This document shows positions 22,203-33,396 of a stretch of DNA of 64,000 nt, in pieces. The first letter of the stretch is position 1. The number at the start of each line of letters is the position of its first letter. This DNA is from Isoetes taiwanensis. Its lineage: Eukaryota > Streptophyta > Lycopodiopsida > Isoetales > Isoetaceae. Under the pieces are notes generated by a model. The model did no database searches. It was given only the letters and a program-made list of their open reading frames with translations, and was not told where the DNA came from. The position numbers were made by a program, and so were the translations under genes. The stretch spans positions 2,462,091 through 2,526,090 of the forward strand of contig JAJEKV010000067.1 in the NCBI GenBank assembly GCA_021234155.1. The letters are read 5' to 3'.

Positions 22203-22220
22203 CGGGGATAGGTTCAATAC
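22203..22220. repeat. hAT terminal inverted repeat, left
   Basis: Pairs with 32895-32912 at 16 of 18 positions and begins CGGGG, close to the hAT CAGGG consensus. Confidence 0.8.
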
Positions 22221-22284
22221 ATTTTGACGTTTTATCACGGAATACATTATGAATTGAATGATACGACACAAATTTGCCGTATAA

Positions 22285-22560
22285 AACGCATAAAAAATCG
22301 CGGAAAACAATTCGGTCGGGAAAACCGCGTCGCGAAAGAAACAAAACAGCGTCTTAGCGAAAATATTTTCAGCGTCGCTTGAAGATTCTGATTCAGCGTC
22401 TGTGAAACCAATTTTTTCTGTAGCGCGCTCCATACGCGTATCTGCATTTTTTTTCGCGTCTGCGCGGTTAAGTTTTCCGGCGTCTGCAGCGAAATAATTT
22501 GAACCGCGTCGCGAAACATAATCTTCAGCGTCTGCGAAAATATTTTCGCCACGGTTTTGT
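22285..22560. repeat. Subterminal GCGTC(T)G array, left
   Basis: About a dozen degenerate copies of GCGTCTGNNNNA/GCGTCGCG spaced roughly 20-35 bases apart, very CpG-rich against an AT-rich background. hAT transposases bind short subterminal motifs, and this array has the right place and form to be the binding platform. Confidence 0.65.
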
Positions 22561-23018
22561 TTGTTGCTTTTAACACGCGAAAATTTTCTAAACTTTTTGC
22601 GGGTTTACTAAGCAAAAAATATTTTATTAACTGTTTGGCTTTGTTTTGTAAAATCGTTAATAGTATATATAAGAAAACGTGATTAGCCCTAAATTCACCT
22701 CGAGCGTTGACCGCCCGAGGTTGAGTCAAAATACTCCTTGGGGAAGCGGTTTGCCTTTGAGGTGTGGATTTTTGATCCGCGAGCTGGCGTTGGATCTTTG
22801 GAGCGTGAGTTTACTCCGTCCCAGTGGTTTCCAGCCTTGGGTTGGCATCTGCTTCCATAGAATATCCTATAGGGTCCCGTCCAACCCCCCTTGATTCTCG
22901 CCGCGGGCGTCGGCGTAACATATGCATTGTGAGCTTGCTCCTTTGCATATATACGTCTTCCTTTAGTTCGTGTAATCAAGGAGTCAGATTAAGAGACATT
23001 GTCAGCCGGGTCCGAGCA
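22561..23018 (+). promoter_or_regulatory. Leader region of the hAT transposase
   Basis: Non-coding sequence between the subterminal array and the transposase ATG. TATATATA-like sequence near 22663-22672 is a candidate TATA box. No clear open frame. Promoter role is inferred from position only. Confidence 0.3.
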
Positions 23019-25600
23019 ATGGTGGCTACTGGTCATGCATCTACCTCTGGAGGTGCAGGCAGCGGTCATGCATCTACCTCTAGAGGTGCGAGGACTGCGT
23101 GTGCGCTGGCAGGGCCACGGGGACTGCAACTCGTGCACATGGTCGCGGTACTGGAGTTGCGGGTCGGAAAAGAGGCCCAGAATGGGAGTTTGTGAAAGAG
23201 TTTGGCGCAAATGAGTGGGAATGTGTGTTTTGTGGATACACATCGGTAAATGGTTCTGCAACAAGAATTCGAGCTCACATCTTACGTGAACGAGACGTCG
23301 GTGTCGCAACTTGTACTGCATCTGCTGACTTGCGAAAGGATGCCATCGAGAGATTGTCTCGACTGGATGGGATACGCAAAACGAAGAATAATATGAGAAA
23401 AAGACGAGTTACGAATACTCAAGAGCAGGGCCGGGCAGAAGCAGACGAAGATAACTATACCACCCCCCCTGTTGGGACAGCATACCGATCAGAGGGCGGA
23501 CTAGGGTCAATAGGTATAAGCACGGGAGAACAGAGAATGATAGAGACAATTGAAATAGTGGAAAGACAGACGAAGCAACAGAGGGTTGATCATTGCTTAA
23601 CATCGAGCAATTGAAGAAGGCACAAACGAAGGTTGTAGAGGCATTTTATATCTTTGGTCATCTCCACATATTCTGGAGCATAAAGCAATGAAAGAAGCCT
23701 TCCAAGAAGTTGCCAAAGCAGGACCGGCTTTTAGACTGCCTTCATACAAGCATGCCAACAATAAAATGGTTGATGAAATACATGGAAAAATGGTTGAGAG
23801 GGTGGAGATGAAGTTGTGTCGTGTGACTGAAGCGCGGCCAGCTTCATTAGTGACTGATGGTTGGAGCAATGTAAACAAGGACCATCTTATTAATTTCATG
23901 ATCGTGTATCCAGGGGGTGAAGTATTTTTTGAAAACCGTAGAAACCAAAACCCGACCAAGTGACCGGGAGATTGGATTTTTGAGAAAACAAAGGCCGTGA
24001 TAGAGAGAGTTTTGGACCGAAGAGAATATTTCAAGTTGTAATGGATAACGCGCGTCTAATTGCAAGCTAGCGGGTCAATTCTTTGGAGGCCAATTTCGAG
24101 GGGTTGCATGCTACTAGTTGCCAATGCCATTGCACGAACCTATTGCTGAAGGACTTTCTCACAAACCGCGTGGTTCAAAGATCCCATTCGAGCGGCGTCG
24201 GCTTGTAAAATTCATCACAAAGAAGCCGGCAATTTATGCCATTTACAAGTCATTGCGTCGAAGAGCCTAGCACTCATGAATCTGGGCAAACTTCGGTTTG
24301 GTTCCAATTATATCTGTCTTGAAAGAGTGCTGAAGTGTCGTTGATTGGATTATCTCAACCTTTAATCATCTGAGTTTTTGATTGGGAAAAGAAGGCGAGA
24401 AAGGGAAAAATGCCGCCAAAACCGCAAAGACAAAATTTGCGCCCTCCAGAAATGCTTGGGCGGGAGACATTTTGGAAAGGTGTAAAAATGTTGTGAGGTG
24501 CATGCAACCTGTTTGTCATGCCATCAAAACCCTTGATTCTTCGAAGGCAAGCACTTTGGAAAGGTCGGAGGTGTTGGCACTCCATTCAATCCTTCCTAGA
24601 ACGTGATGGTCCCAATCGCCATTTGACAATGCTAAGCGGCACTACTACTCGAGAGACTTCAATGAGCGATGGAAGAAGTCATACAATGATCTTCATGGCG
24701 CCAAGCATGCCTTAGACCCACACAACCACGATATGGACCAGCATACGGATAAAGAAGTGATGGGCTCGTTGAAGAAGGTTGCAAAATGTTCTATCCCAAC
24801 AGCTTTCGGACTACAAGCTTTTCATTGCCGGAGTTAATCAATACGAGAACACGAGTGGAAGGTGGGCGATGAAGAGCTTCCGCGGCGCACTAGAGAGTCA
24901 TAAGAAGGAACCAAATATGGAATCATATGCATGGTGGCAAGCCCATGGGCAAGTTCTTGCGATACCTTGCGGCAATTGCAATGACTATCCTCTCTTTGGT
25001 ATCTTCCAATAGTGCAAGTGAGAGGAATTGGAGTGCCTATAAGTACATACCGGTGTCACCCGCAATAAACGCTACATAAGAAGGCGGATAAACTTGTATA
25101 CAACTTCTCAAACTGGCGGCTATTGAATCGTAACGATGGTACATCCGCAATCGATAAGCTCTGATTTCCCTTTCATGGATCACGGTCCGAAGTGGAAGAG
25201 GACGACTTGAAGGCAGTGAGGGCGAGATGCTTGCAATAAATCTTTTGCAAGCCATGTTGATGAAGACATTCAAGCGTACCCGCCGTTGATGGCGAAGATG
25301 ATATAGACCAAGCCATATTCTCGGGCCGGATCAGCCCCGCGGCGAGGATACCGAGTCGTCTGATAAAAAGGCGAGTTCGAGCAATGCGGTTGATGGCGTG
25401 GCGGCTTACGTGATCCAACGGACTCACCTTTGCGCTTTACCTTGACAAGCGGAAGGAACGGGCTAGGAAAAACATCGTCTCGAGGGCGTTTCACTAAAGG
25501 AAAGGGTCATCGGAGGTTGAACCTAGGTCCCCGAAGAAGAAGAGGATGGAACGCAAATGATGAAATCGATGAAGAAGGCGCCTAGAAAAATGAAGTGATG
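23019..25600 (+). pseudogene. hAT transposase (BED finger, DUF659, hAT dimerisation), frameshifted
   Basis: Starts with a short GHASTSGGAGS/GHASTSRGA duplication, then a BED zinc finger (NEWECVFCGYTSVNGS, RIRAHILRERDVGVATC) at about 23205-23330. Next is a DUF659 core (SYKHANNKMVDEIHGKMVER, then PASLVTDGWSNVNKDHLINF) at 23680-23920, followed by MDNAR...LHATSCQCHCTNLLLKDF. The C-terminal dimerisation motif survives in pieces near 24950-25130 (LSLVSSNSASERNWSAYKYI). This order is that of plant hAT transposases, which cut and paste the element in the nucleus. At least six indels or stops break it, so it cannot make an active enzyme. It lies near the left TIR, as usual for hAT. Confidence 0.8.
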
Positions 25601-25792
25601 AGTATCTTGATCATTTGTAATTGGTCTTGAGGATTTTCATACTATTGTAACCGTCCCTGGCACTATTAATAAAAAAGAAGTTTTTGGTTATAATTTTTTG
25701 TCACAAATGTTTCGTTAATGTATGATAGTTCTTTCTATGTTTCTTTCTATGTTTCTTTCATGTGTAACCGCAGTGCCCTGAAAACCTTCGTT

Positions 25793-25932
25793 GGATCAGA
25801 CCCGTCTCGACCTCCGTTGTTGCTTGCCTCTTCGCATGCGCCAGAATCTTGCTGATGAGAAGTAATCTACGCATGCGAAGGGGCCAAACAGCCTCGGACC
25901 AGCCCGGACGAATCTGATCCATCAGAAGGTTC
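25793..25932. repeat. Imperfect inverted repeat after the transposase
   Basis: TTCGTTGGATCAGA...CTTCGCATGCG pairs with CGCATGCGAAG...TCTGATCCATCAGAAGG at roughly three-quarters identity, with about a 20-base loop. Probably a small foldback. Confidence 0.55.
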
Positions 25933-25969
25933 ACAAGGTACTTCGGTACCCAAGTCGAATAACCCGATT

Positions 25970-26129
25970 ATGCCAAATTGGGCTTTGAATGCTATCTGGA
26001 CCTATAATCTGTACTCTATTCCTCTGGGTGGCACATGCTCACGAATACCCAAATGGGTTTGCATGGCATGTGCCACCCAAAGGAATGGAGGTACAAATTA
26101 TAGGTCGGATGGCATCCAAATGGCGATTT
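25970..26129. repeat. Foldback unit A, copy 1
   Basis: Self-complementary unit of about 160 bp: GGACCTATAATCTGTACTC...GGGTGGCACATG pairs with CATGTGCCACCC...ACAAATTATAGGTC. A second copy lies at 26856-27017, so this is a mobile or duplicated MITE nested in the hAT element. Confidence 0.7.
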
Positions 26130-26144
26130 GGCAACCATTCAAGA

Positions 26145-26533
26145 GGATCACGCTCCGAGGGCGGGGATGAAAGAGACACGAGTACAAGCATCGAGACTTC
26201 CCAACCCTTGCTTTCACCCCTCTTTGAACAATGGAACTTAGCATGTAAACTAAGCTACATTGCCCAAAGAGGAGGGAAAAAAAGATTGGGAAGTCTCGAT
26301 GCTTGAACTCATCAATCACTAACATCCAATTAACCCAAGGATCACGCTCCGAGCCGGGATGAAAGAGACACGAGTACAAGCATCGAGACTTCCCAACCCT
26401 TGCTTTCACCCCTCTTTGAACAATGGAACTTAGCATGTAAACTAAGCTACATTGCCCAAAGAGGAGGAGGGAAAAAAGATTGGGAAGTCTCGATGCTTGA
26501 ACTCATCAATCACTAACATCCAATTAACCCCAA
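26145..26533. repeat. Foldback unit B, two tandem copies (about 194 bp each)
   Basis: Copies start at 26145 and 26339 and are nearly identical. Each is itself a hairpin: AAGCATCGAGACTTCCCAA pairs with TTGGGAAGTCTCGATGCTT around a CATGTAAACTAAG centre. A third, more diverged copy lies at 27210-27380. The motif GGAAGTCTCGA also recurs singly near 26750-26820 and 27820-27890. Confidence 0.75.
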
Positions 26534-26855
26534 GGAGGTAACAAGAATTTCAGAAGTCTATATTGTTTGCCATGGAGAATATAAAGCACGGTGACGACAA
26601 CCATTCAAGAGGGTTGCGCTCTTGGCTTACTCCTTTTAGAAGTTTTCTGCTTGGCGTATCTAATTAGCCACCGAGTGGCGATGTCATCCTAGGGGCAAAT
26701 TAGATACACCAAACGTAAAAAACGAAAGAGACTAAGCCGGGGTGAGCGAGTTGAAGTCTCGAGAAGTCTCGAAAAGAGATTAAGCCGGGGTGGCGAGGTT
26801 GGAAGTCTCGAGTTAGGAAGTCCACTAATCCTAATTGGCATTTGTCCCTTGGGTT

Positions 26856-27017
26856 ATGCCAAATTGGGCTTTGAATGCTATCTGGACCTATAATGCGTAC
26901 TCTATTCCTCACGGGTGGCACATGCGCTGAATACCCAAATGGGTTGCATGGCATGTGCCACCCAAAGGAATGGAGGTACAAATTATAGGTCCGGTCTGGC
27001 ATCCAAATGGCGATTTA
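26856..27017. repeat. Foldback unit A, copy 2
   Basis: Close copy of 25970-26129, differing by small indels such as CTCACGGG for CTCTGGG. Confidence 0.7.
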
Positions 27018-27209
27018 AGCGTACCAAAGATAACGTGACGGCGTCCTTCAATTTCAAGTCATAGTGATGCTCAAGGTTCTCCATCAATAGAAGGAGTTAG
27101 GATGTTCCATGATTTGGTGCCCTAACAGACCATTGTATAGATGGACAACGCCCGTGCACCACTTTGGCTTGAAATTAGTCATCTCTCACCTCGGCGCCTC
27201 GAGACACTG

Positions 27210-27380
27210 GTCGGGGCATCGAGGCGTCCCAATCTTTGCTTTCCCGGGTCTTTGGACAATGGAACTTAGCATGTAAACTAAGCCACATTGCCCAAAGAGC
27301 CTGGGAAAGAAAAAGGGAAGTCTCGATGCTTGAATTCGAGGAGTCAAAGCTTGCTTCAATCACTAACATCTAATGAACCC
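27210..27380. repeat. Foldback unit B, diverged third copy
   Basis: Shares the CAATGGAACTTAGCATGTAA core and the paired AAGCATCGAG arms with 26145-26533 but has several substitutions. It also keeps the unit's 3' tail (CAATCACTAACATCTAATGA). Confidence 0.65.
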
Positions 27381-28081
27381 ACAGAATCGCCAAGCAACCA
27401 CTAGGCCTTATATCCTCCGTGGCCACAATAAAATACTGATTACTCAAAACCTTGTAACCTCCTCTAGAACGAGCGATTTCTGCTCCGACCCCCATTTTGC
27501 TGGCGTCTTTTTGTGTAATATAACCTAGCAAAGTATCTAAGATACATTGACACGAGACACCGCAAAAGAGAGTGAGAGCAAAGCTTCGCTCCTTCTAAAG
27601 GAGGTAACAAAATTCGAAGAAGTCTATATTGTTTGCCACTCCAGAGAATATAAGGCACGGTGACTGACAACCATTCAAAGAGGGTTGCGTGTGCGGATGT
27701 TTTGACTCACTCACCATCCAACCATGACCATCCAAGAGGGTCGCGCTCTTGGCTTACTCCCCTTTTCGAGCGGGGTGACCACTAGGACAAACAAAAGAGA
27801 CTAAGCCGGGATAAAAGAGATTGGGAAGTCTCAATGCCTTTACTCGTCAAAAACGAGAAAGCGAAGAAGCGATTTGGAAGTCTCGATGCTTTTACTATGA
27901 GCACTACTCGATCCTTTGATAACATCATTACACCTTGTTTGAAATAACGTCATTATACCGCCATTCACAAAATGATACTGAGGTCAAAATTTGGCATGTC
28001 TAAAAATGTAATATCTCATTTTCATTGGTCATTTTGATCAATATAATCACCTCTACCCCCGGGAGGTGGTGGTAAGAACGG

Positions 28082-29480
28082 TTAATGTCCGGCACTTTCT
28101 CTCTCCTTCACGCTGCTCCTCCACCCCCCCTCCACAATTCCATCTCGCGAAAGGTTTGAAAAGTGTGCATCTGCCCATCCCTCCTGGCGGTCAAATGTAA
28201 TGTGGCAACGGCATGCGACCTTGCATATTAAATATGGCATATTGTAACTTCGGGGAAAAATCCATCCGTCTTGCAAGGTTGGACGAAGCGGCTTTGCAAC
28301 ATCCAATCAAGAACACATCGCATGTGCATACGATGCCCACACCCTAGAGTGTACCAGCCCACACGTGTCGGGGTTGTCACCACAAAATTGGCAATGTGCG
28401 TAATCAACAACCTTTAGCTCTTCCCATCGACTCTCATACAAATACTTTCGCGAGGGAGATAGGATATCGACTGCTCCGAAGTCACCCTAAAAGGGTCGAG
28501 TCTAACGATTTGGTCAAATTAGCAAGTGCTCGTTGTTTTCTCTAAGGGGCCGTTGCCTCCACTTTTAATGCCGCTAGTTGCCGTTTAAGCGTCCTCTAAT
28601 TCAGCGGCCATCTTGTCATACCCATCGACCGCGGTCCTTCAAGTGAATATTCTCTTGAGAAAGTGTTAGGTTCCGACTTCTCTCATTCTCTAGTTGGGCC
28701 CGAATATCCACAAGGTCATTCCGCGGCTCCAGCCCGCGGCTACCCCCTGTCACCTCAAAAAGTTGGATAAGCGTCGGCAACAAGGTATGTAATGGTGATG
28801 GGCTCACCATGTGGCCCACTCTCGCTATCTTCCGATAGCTTGACCCTCTTCGTCTTTGCCACTACCGCTTCCTTGCCTCCATTTCCTACTCCCATAATTT
28901 CACGGGCACTTCCTTCACAAGCTTCGTAGTATACTTGCTGCGCATAAAACTCTTACTAAACTCACGTTGTTGTGGGGTAAATGTCCCTTCACTTGGACAT
29001 GGCCGGCTCATTGCTTTTGCTCGAACCACGGCATTCTTGCACTTTCGTGAGCCTTATACTTACCCCGCCTACTAGGCCACTCACTTTCAAACTCATTCTT
29101 GTCCAAATTTGTGATTACATCGTCGTGAGTCTGCTCCCACTTGGACAATAGCCGTGCCCTGCCTCGCCCGCCAGGCTACATTATGCACCTCTGTGATGGT
29201 GCAATTATCCCTCTTTGAAACTTCATCCATCGCACGCGCCCAACCTTCTTAACTCTGCTGCATGCGAAACTCATTCGCCCTTGCATGTGCTTCTTTGCTC
29301 TCTCCATTTGCCGAAGCAAATGACATCTCAAGCTCGTTCTCCAACCCTTCATGCCAAGGAGATCGTAGAGGGGGTCCTCAAATTAGAGGGAACCCCAAAA
29401 TCCATGCTGATCCTGCTGCTCGACGCACCCACATTCCGGTGTGTCGATTCAATTCTTAGATCCCGTTCGGTGGGACATAA
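28082..29480 (-). pseudogene. Cargo gene 1: RING-like zinc-finger protein with coiled coil, frameshifted
   Basis: Reading the minus strand downwards: a Trp-rich basic segment (VITNLDKNEFESEWPSRR, MPWF) near 29000-29130 that could be a DNA-binding fold; a coiled-coil stretch (LVDIRAQLENERSRNLTLSQ) at 28616-28819; then a RING-like end in two frames (HCQFCGD, then WYTLGCGHRMHMRCVLDWML) at about 28250-28420, which supplies C-x2-C...C-x-H-x2-H-x2-C. RING domains usually confer ubiquitin E3 activity. Multiple frameshifts and stops make it a pseudogene. It lies wholly inside the hAT ends and opposite in strand to the transposase, so it is probably cargo. Joining these pieces into one gene is inference. 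Confidence 0.45.
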
Positions 29481-29799
29481 TTTGACTTTTGACTTCTATA
29501 GGTGCACTTGGCCCGACTTGTATAGGTGTGCTTTGACTTCTTGTCTTTATAATGTTAAGTTAGTCTGCGACATATAAAAAAGCATAGAATAAATAACACA
29601 AAAACACACGAAAAGGAAAAAACTAAGCTACACAACACACATAGACAATAATCTTTCAAATAGCATCGATAAGTGTTTAATGAATTTAGTTGGAATATTA
29701 TGTAATACAAGGATGTTTGAATGTAAGTGAATATGCACGCTAGGCGTGACTAGGACCAACTTGGTCTAATGCATCGTCGCCACCACCACGCCAAGTTGA

Positions 29800-30640
29800 A
29801 GAATCCAATCGATTCCAATTGTGGCCTCGTGCACTTAATTGGAGAGCAATGAAAACTGCCCGCATTGTGTCAAGTAGTGGGCCATATCAAATTTTCGTGT
29901 TTTGTCCCTCATTGGCGACTCAACGCAATGTTTCAAATAGTCGCACATTCTCCGATGCTTGCCTTGCTGCTCCAAGTTTCCTATTGACTCCATGTAGGAG
30001 TGCTTACTAGCAAAGTCACTAAGTAGTAGACAATGTCTGCTGCCCCGTGTAAATCAAAGTCAACCCTTGCAGGCACTGTCTTCGAGCCACTACCAAAAAA
30101 AAGATCATCATGCATATATGGATGCCTGGCCCTTTCCATCTCAATTCTTTTCTTACCTTCGCCATCCATACCCTTGTAATGCCATCGTTTTACCTCCACT
30201 GTCTCGTGGATCAACCTGGATTCACCCCAATCACAAATGCCAATGTATACAGCCTGAGGATTAATACATCCCTTCTCCTTTCCATAATCAAAATGGAGCA
30301 ATATATTGCCCGGATGCAAGTCCATATGCAAATATCTTTCTTGATGGAGCTTTCGTAGCCCGCTACAGAATGACATTGCTAAGTCCCCAACCCTAGATGC
30401 AACAAATAATTCTTTCTTTCTGCAAGCTCCTCAAGCAGCCTCAAGTCCGTCTCAACTCTGGGGACAGCTCCCAACTTCTTAAATGCAAGCTCTGCAAAGG
30501 CATTGGACCCATGACTTGTGAAGAAGGTTGCCAACGAACCTCCATTCCAAAATGGGAAAATTAAGCCTTGTCTCTCTAGGCCAGTTGTGCTACCAATGCA
30601 GCGTATGATACACCCATGCCTAACTTGCATTCCCCGACTC
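29800..30640 (-). pseudogene. Cargo gene 2: protein-kinase-like fragment
   Basis: The minus frame 29981-30376 (131 codons) holds a kinase catalytic loop, LHQERYLHMDLHPGNILLHF, matching H-x-D-x4-N, and a metal-binding DFG counterpart written CDWGESRL. The preceding frame (30379-30630) holds a hinge-like segment (VRHGCIIRCIGSTTG, GLIFPFWNGGSLATFF). Together they cover the middle of an eukaryotic-like kinase. The ATP-binding lobe is not recognised, and stops fall near 30378 and after 29981. Function and substrate are unknown. It sits inside the hAT ends, on the same strand as the RING-like gene. Confidence 0.6.
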
Positions 30641-30752
30641 CCTCATGTTCTTCAAAGATAGCTTCCACTAACTTATTGGGTTACAGTACTAGACTGAAAA
30701 TTATTATGTTGAAGTTTTACACAATAAGGTTCATCCTTAATAAAACTAGACC

Positions 30753-31298
30753 CTAAAATATTGCACTTGTACATTTAGGCCATATGAACCAGAACCAATT
30801 AGTTTCCGCTTTTATTATTTGTGATGAGTCTACCATGGCAAACCAAGTAGTCTTAGCATCTGCTCTTCTACGAGCTTCCCACTCCCTATCTGTCTCACCA
30901 GGACGTTTGGCTTTTATGGTTTGTGCCAACACTTTCTTAACAAGATGGGGGGGTTGATGTGCTTCTTTCTTCAATTTTCTGTTGGTCCATGCCGCATTCC
31001 ATGTGCTGGCTTTTTCTTTCAGCTCTAGCCTCAAGCGATGACTACTCAAATTTGCAACTTCTGTGATCATATTGCCGGTAGTGCGGCTGATATTACCCAC
31101 TATCCATGTATACCTCTCTTGCTCACTCTTTGCAGGCTCTAGCTCCATCATTCGAAGCTTAAAAGCCCTCTCGGCATCTTTTACCAGCCCTGCATGGTAG
31201 TCTAGCCATCCTTCCTCGCTGCTAGTAATCAATTCCAAATCTTGAGCTGAGGCATTGCACAGCCGATTACACAACCAGTTCATAAAATCTGGTCTCAA
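30753..31298 (-). CDS. Hypothetical protein in the hAT cargo block
   Basis: An intact 181-codon minus frame 120 bp upstream of the kinase-like frames and on the same strand. The sequence is charged and helical (AERAFKLRMMELEPAKSEQE, later KAKRPGETDREWEARRRA), with no domain I recognise. It could be an N-terminal exon of the kinase-like gene or a separate gene. Its openness beside broken neighbours is notable. Confidence 0.4.
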   Translation of the reverse strand: MRPDFMNWLCNRLCNASAQDLELITSSEEGWLDYHAGLVKDAERAFKLRMMELEPAKSEQERYTWIVGNISRTTGNMITEVANLSSHRLRLELKEKASTWNAAWTNRKLKKEAHQPPHLVKKVLAQTIKAKRPGETDREWEARRRADAKTTWFAMVDSSQIIKAETNWFWFIWPKCTSAIF

Positions 31299-32514
31299 AG
31301 TAGACCATGCTTGTTGTGGTCTACTTCTTTTTACTGCGGCAGTCTTTGCGAAAGATGACTCAAGTTGCGCTCTCAGAAATTTTTGTGTTTGAGACGCCTA
31401 TGGCTCTATCTCGAGACACTAATGCCACATTTGGTTGCAAGTTAACTTCCGCTCTCTCTTAGAAGTCATACCGCTTGTTTTAAAGGATTGTCTAGCGACT
31501 AGCAAAATCACGACTCGCCGATAATACACAACCCGACAACAAAGAACAACACCTACAAGTCAAGCAAAGATAAAACTTTGAATTTAGTGCTTAGCACATG
31601 AGGGTAAATCAACTCACTCTAACCAAAACAAAACGCTAATTTTACGCTTCCTATTCCTACTACACTAAGACCCTAACATGAGTATGTATGTGCAAGGCCA
31701 ATTATAGGGTAACAAATAAAAGGACCAAAACACGATTTATGATCTATAGCCCAGCTACTGCCAAAATGCAAGGCTAGCAAGTTTTAAATGCATTGCACTT
31801 GTCCCCAGGTCACGCTTTTTTCAAAAGACGAGACCAATCGAATGCTTATCAAAACATACGCCAGTTCCTATATTAGTGTCGGACTTTCATCAACAACACC
31901 ATCAGGAACTAGGGTGTGAATTAATAAAACATTCTTCTAACCCTTAATAAAAGTACAACGCACACCTTTCGACACCGCGTGACCAAGGCCAACAACGGCG
32001 TCAGGCGAGGGTTATACTCCTAATAAAGGATGACCCTAGTTGCCTTAAGCTTCAGCAGTGCCACCCACCCTCGGCATGGCGCAAATAAATGCGGCAATAC
32101 CAGGCAAGGGGCATGCCTATGCTCTTAGCAACACGCGACCCTAAAAAAGCCCTCTCAGTTGTCGTTTAAGGGAAGGCAACCAATTTCTTTTCTTCTTTGG
32201 TTTTCTTTTTTTTTACTTTACTCTTGAATTATTATTTGCTTAAATTGTTATTATTATTTTTTTTTTCTAAAATAGGCCAAGCTCAGCCCACAGAACAAGG
32301 CACTCACCATCGTTACGCCCCTTACACAGGGGGGCAACAAAGGGGCCTAATCATGGACCTAACCTGGCCTACCTATCAAAAAACAACAAAAAAAACCTAA
32401 AAACTAAGAAAAACAAAAAAAAAAAGGTTTTGGGTGGCAAATTGCAAGGTTGGGCGCAGCAAATTACCTTTTTTGGTATAAAAAATCGAATCCACGCCCG
32501 CAAATATAAAAAAA
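31299..32514. other. Non-coding right interior of the hAT element
   Basis: No long open frame. AT-rich with homopolymer tracts near 32190-32280 and 32390-32425. Confidence 0.4.
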
Positions 32515-32800
32515 TTTCGCGACGCTGAAAACTTGATTCAGCGTCAGACGAAAACTTTTTCGCGTCGCCGACGCGTGAAAAATCGCTTGCGTCTGCCAAC
32601 ATCTGCGCCGGTTTTCACAGACGTCTGTAGCTTTGGCGAAAAGGCGACATTTAAAAACTTTTCGGCGTCTGTAGCTGAAATCAAGTTTTCGCTAGCGTCT
32701 GTCGTCAAGTCAGTTTTTGACGCGGCCTTAAAATTAGATTTTTCGACGCCAAGTTTTTTCACAGACGCTTTCATTTTTTCGGCGTGACGCCGAATTTTTT
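32515..32800. repeat. Subterminal GCGTC(T)G array, right
   Basis: Degenerate GCGTCTG/CAGACGC/GCGTCG motifs at 20-40-base spacing on both strands, mirroring the array at the other end. The adjoining 32820-32895 is AT-rich with repeated ATACGTA palindromes. Confidence 0.65.
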
Positions 32801-32894
32801 TTTTTCCGGCATGAGGTTTTTTATCGTTAAATACGTATTTTATTAAAAAATACGTATTTTTTGACTTTATACGTCAGGAATTTTAATTTTGTAC

Positions 32895-32912
32895 GTATAG
32901 AACCTATCCCTG
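32895..32912. repeat. hAT terminal inverted repeat, right
   Basis: Ends AACCTATCCCTG; its complement starts CAGGGATAGGTTC and matches the left end at 16 of 18 positions. Confidence 0.8.
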
Positions 32913-32920
32913 GAGCTACT
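32913..32920. repeat. 8-bp target-site duplication GAGCTACT, right
   Basis: Exact copy of 22195-22202 directly outside the right terminal repeat. Confidence 0.85.
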
Positions 32921-33133
32921 TGGAAATGAAAAGGCTTCCTATTCTGAAATGTAAATATGAAGCACAACAAAATTGGAACCAAGTATGTATATATGTATAA
33001 TCTATAGTTTTAACAAATGACAGAATATATTCTCCAGCCATCCCCATTGGGCTGCAACCAAATATTCTAAACTAATACACCATATAAGTAGTTTTTTAAT
33101 ATATGAAACAATGAAAACTTCAACTGCGCCAAC

Positions 33134-33396
33134 CTGCAAGTCCAATACCAATTGACCAATTGAGGCAGCCTGCACTAGTTCAATAGCTAGTGCGGGGTTT
33201 TGAAACATCCTATCAAGCTGTTGGATCACATCGTTTTGCATCTGCATAAAAAGATCATCACGTACTCCCAGATTAGAAAGCAAAGTAATAACCTGACAGT
33301 TCAAGAAGCATGGAATATATTTTGTCCAACACACAATGGCTTCACATTTGCCTCTTGTCCCTATGGTAAATGTGAATGGATTGAAAAGCCATGCTA
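33134..33396 (-). pseudogene. RNA-dependent RNA polymerase (RDR-like) exon
   Basis: Minus-strand exon with the plant RDR signature [18 protein letters not shown] followed by [16 protein letters not shown] and a [17 protein letters not shown] helix. Plant RDRs make double-stranded RNA for small-RNA silencing. A CAG acceptor precedes 33396 and a CAG|GTTGGC donor follows 33134, so exon structure is retained. The catalytic DLDGD-type loop lies further downstream in the family and is not found here, so this is a fragment. It belongs with the upstream RDR-like exon at 34589-34735. Confidence 0.65.

Larger units (their letters stand above)
22203..32912. mobile_element. 10.7-kb hAT-like DNA transposon carrying cargo genes
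   Basis: The ends form an 18-bp terminal inverted repeat with 16 matches: 22203-22220 reads CGGGGATAGGTTCAATAC and the complement of 32912-32895 reads CAGGGATAGGTTCTATAC. CAGGG-type starts and 8-bp duplications define hAT elements. GCGTCTG-rich arrays lie 100-400 bp inside both ends. Inside are a decayed BED/DUF659/hAT transposase on the plus strand, foldback repeats, and minus-strand frames encoding RING-like and kinase-like proteins. Typical plant hATs are about 2.5-5 kb, so this is a giant member, or one enlarged by nested insertions. Confidence 0.8.
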
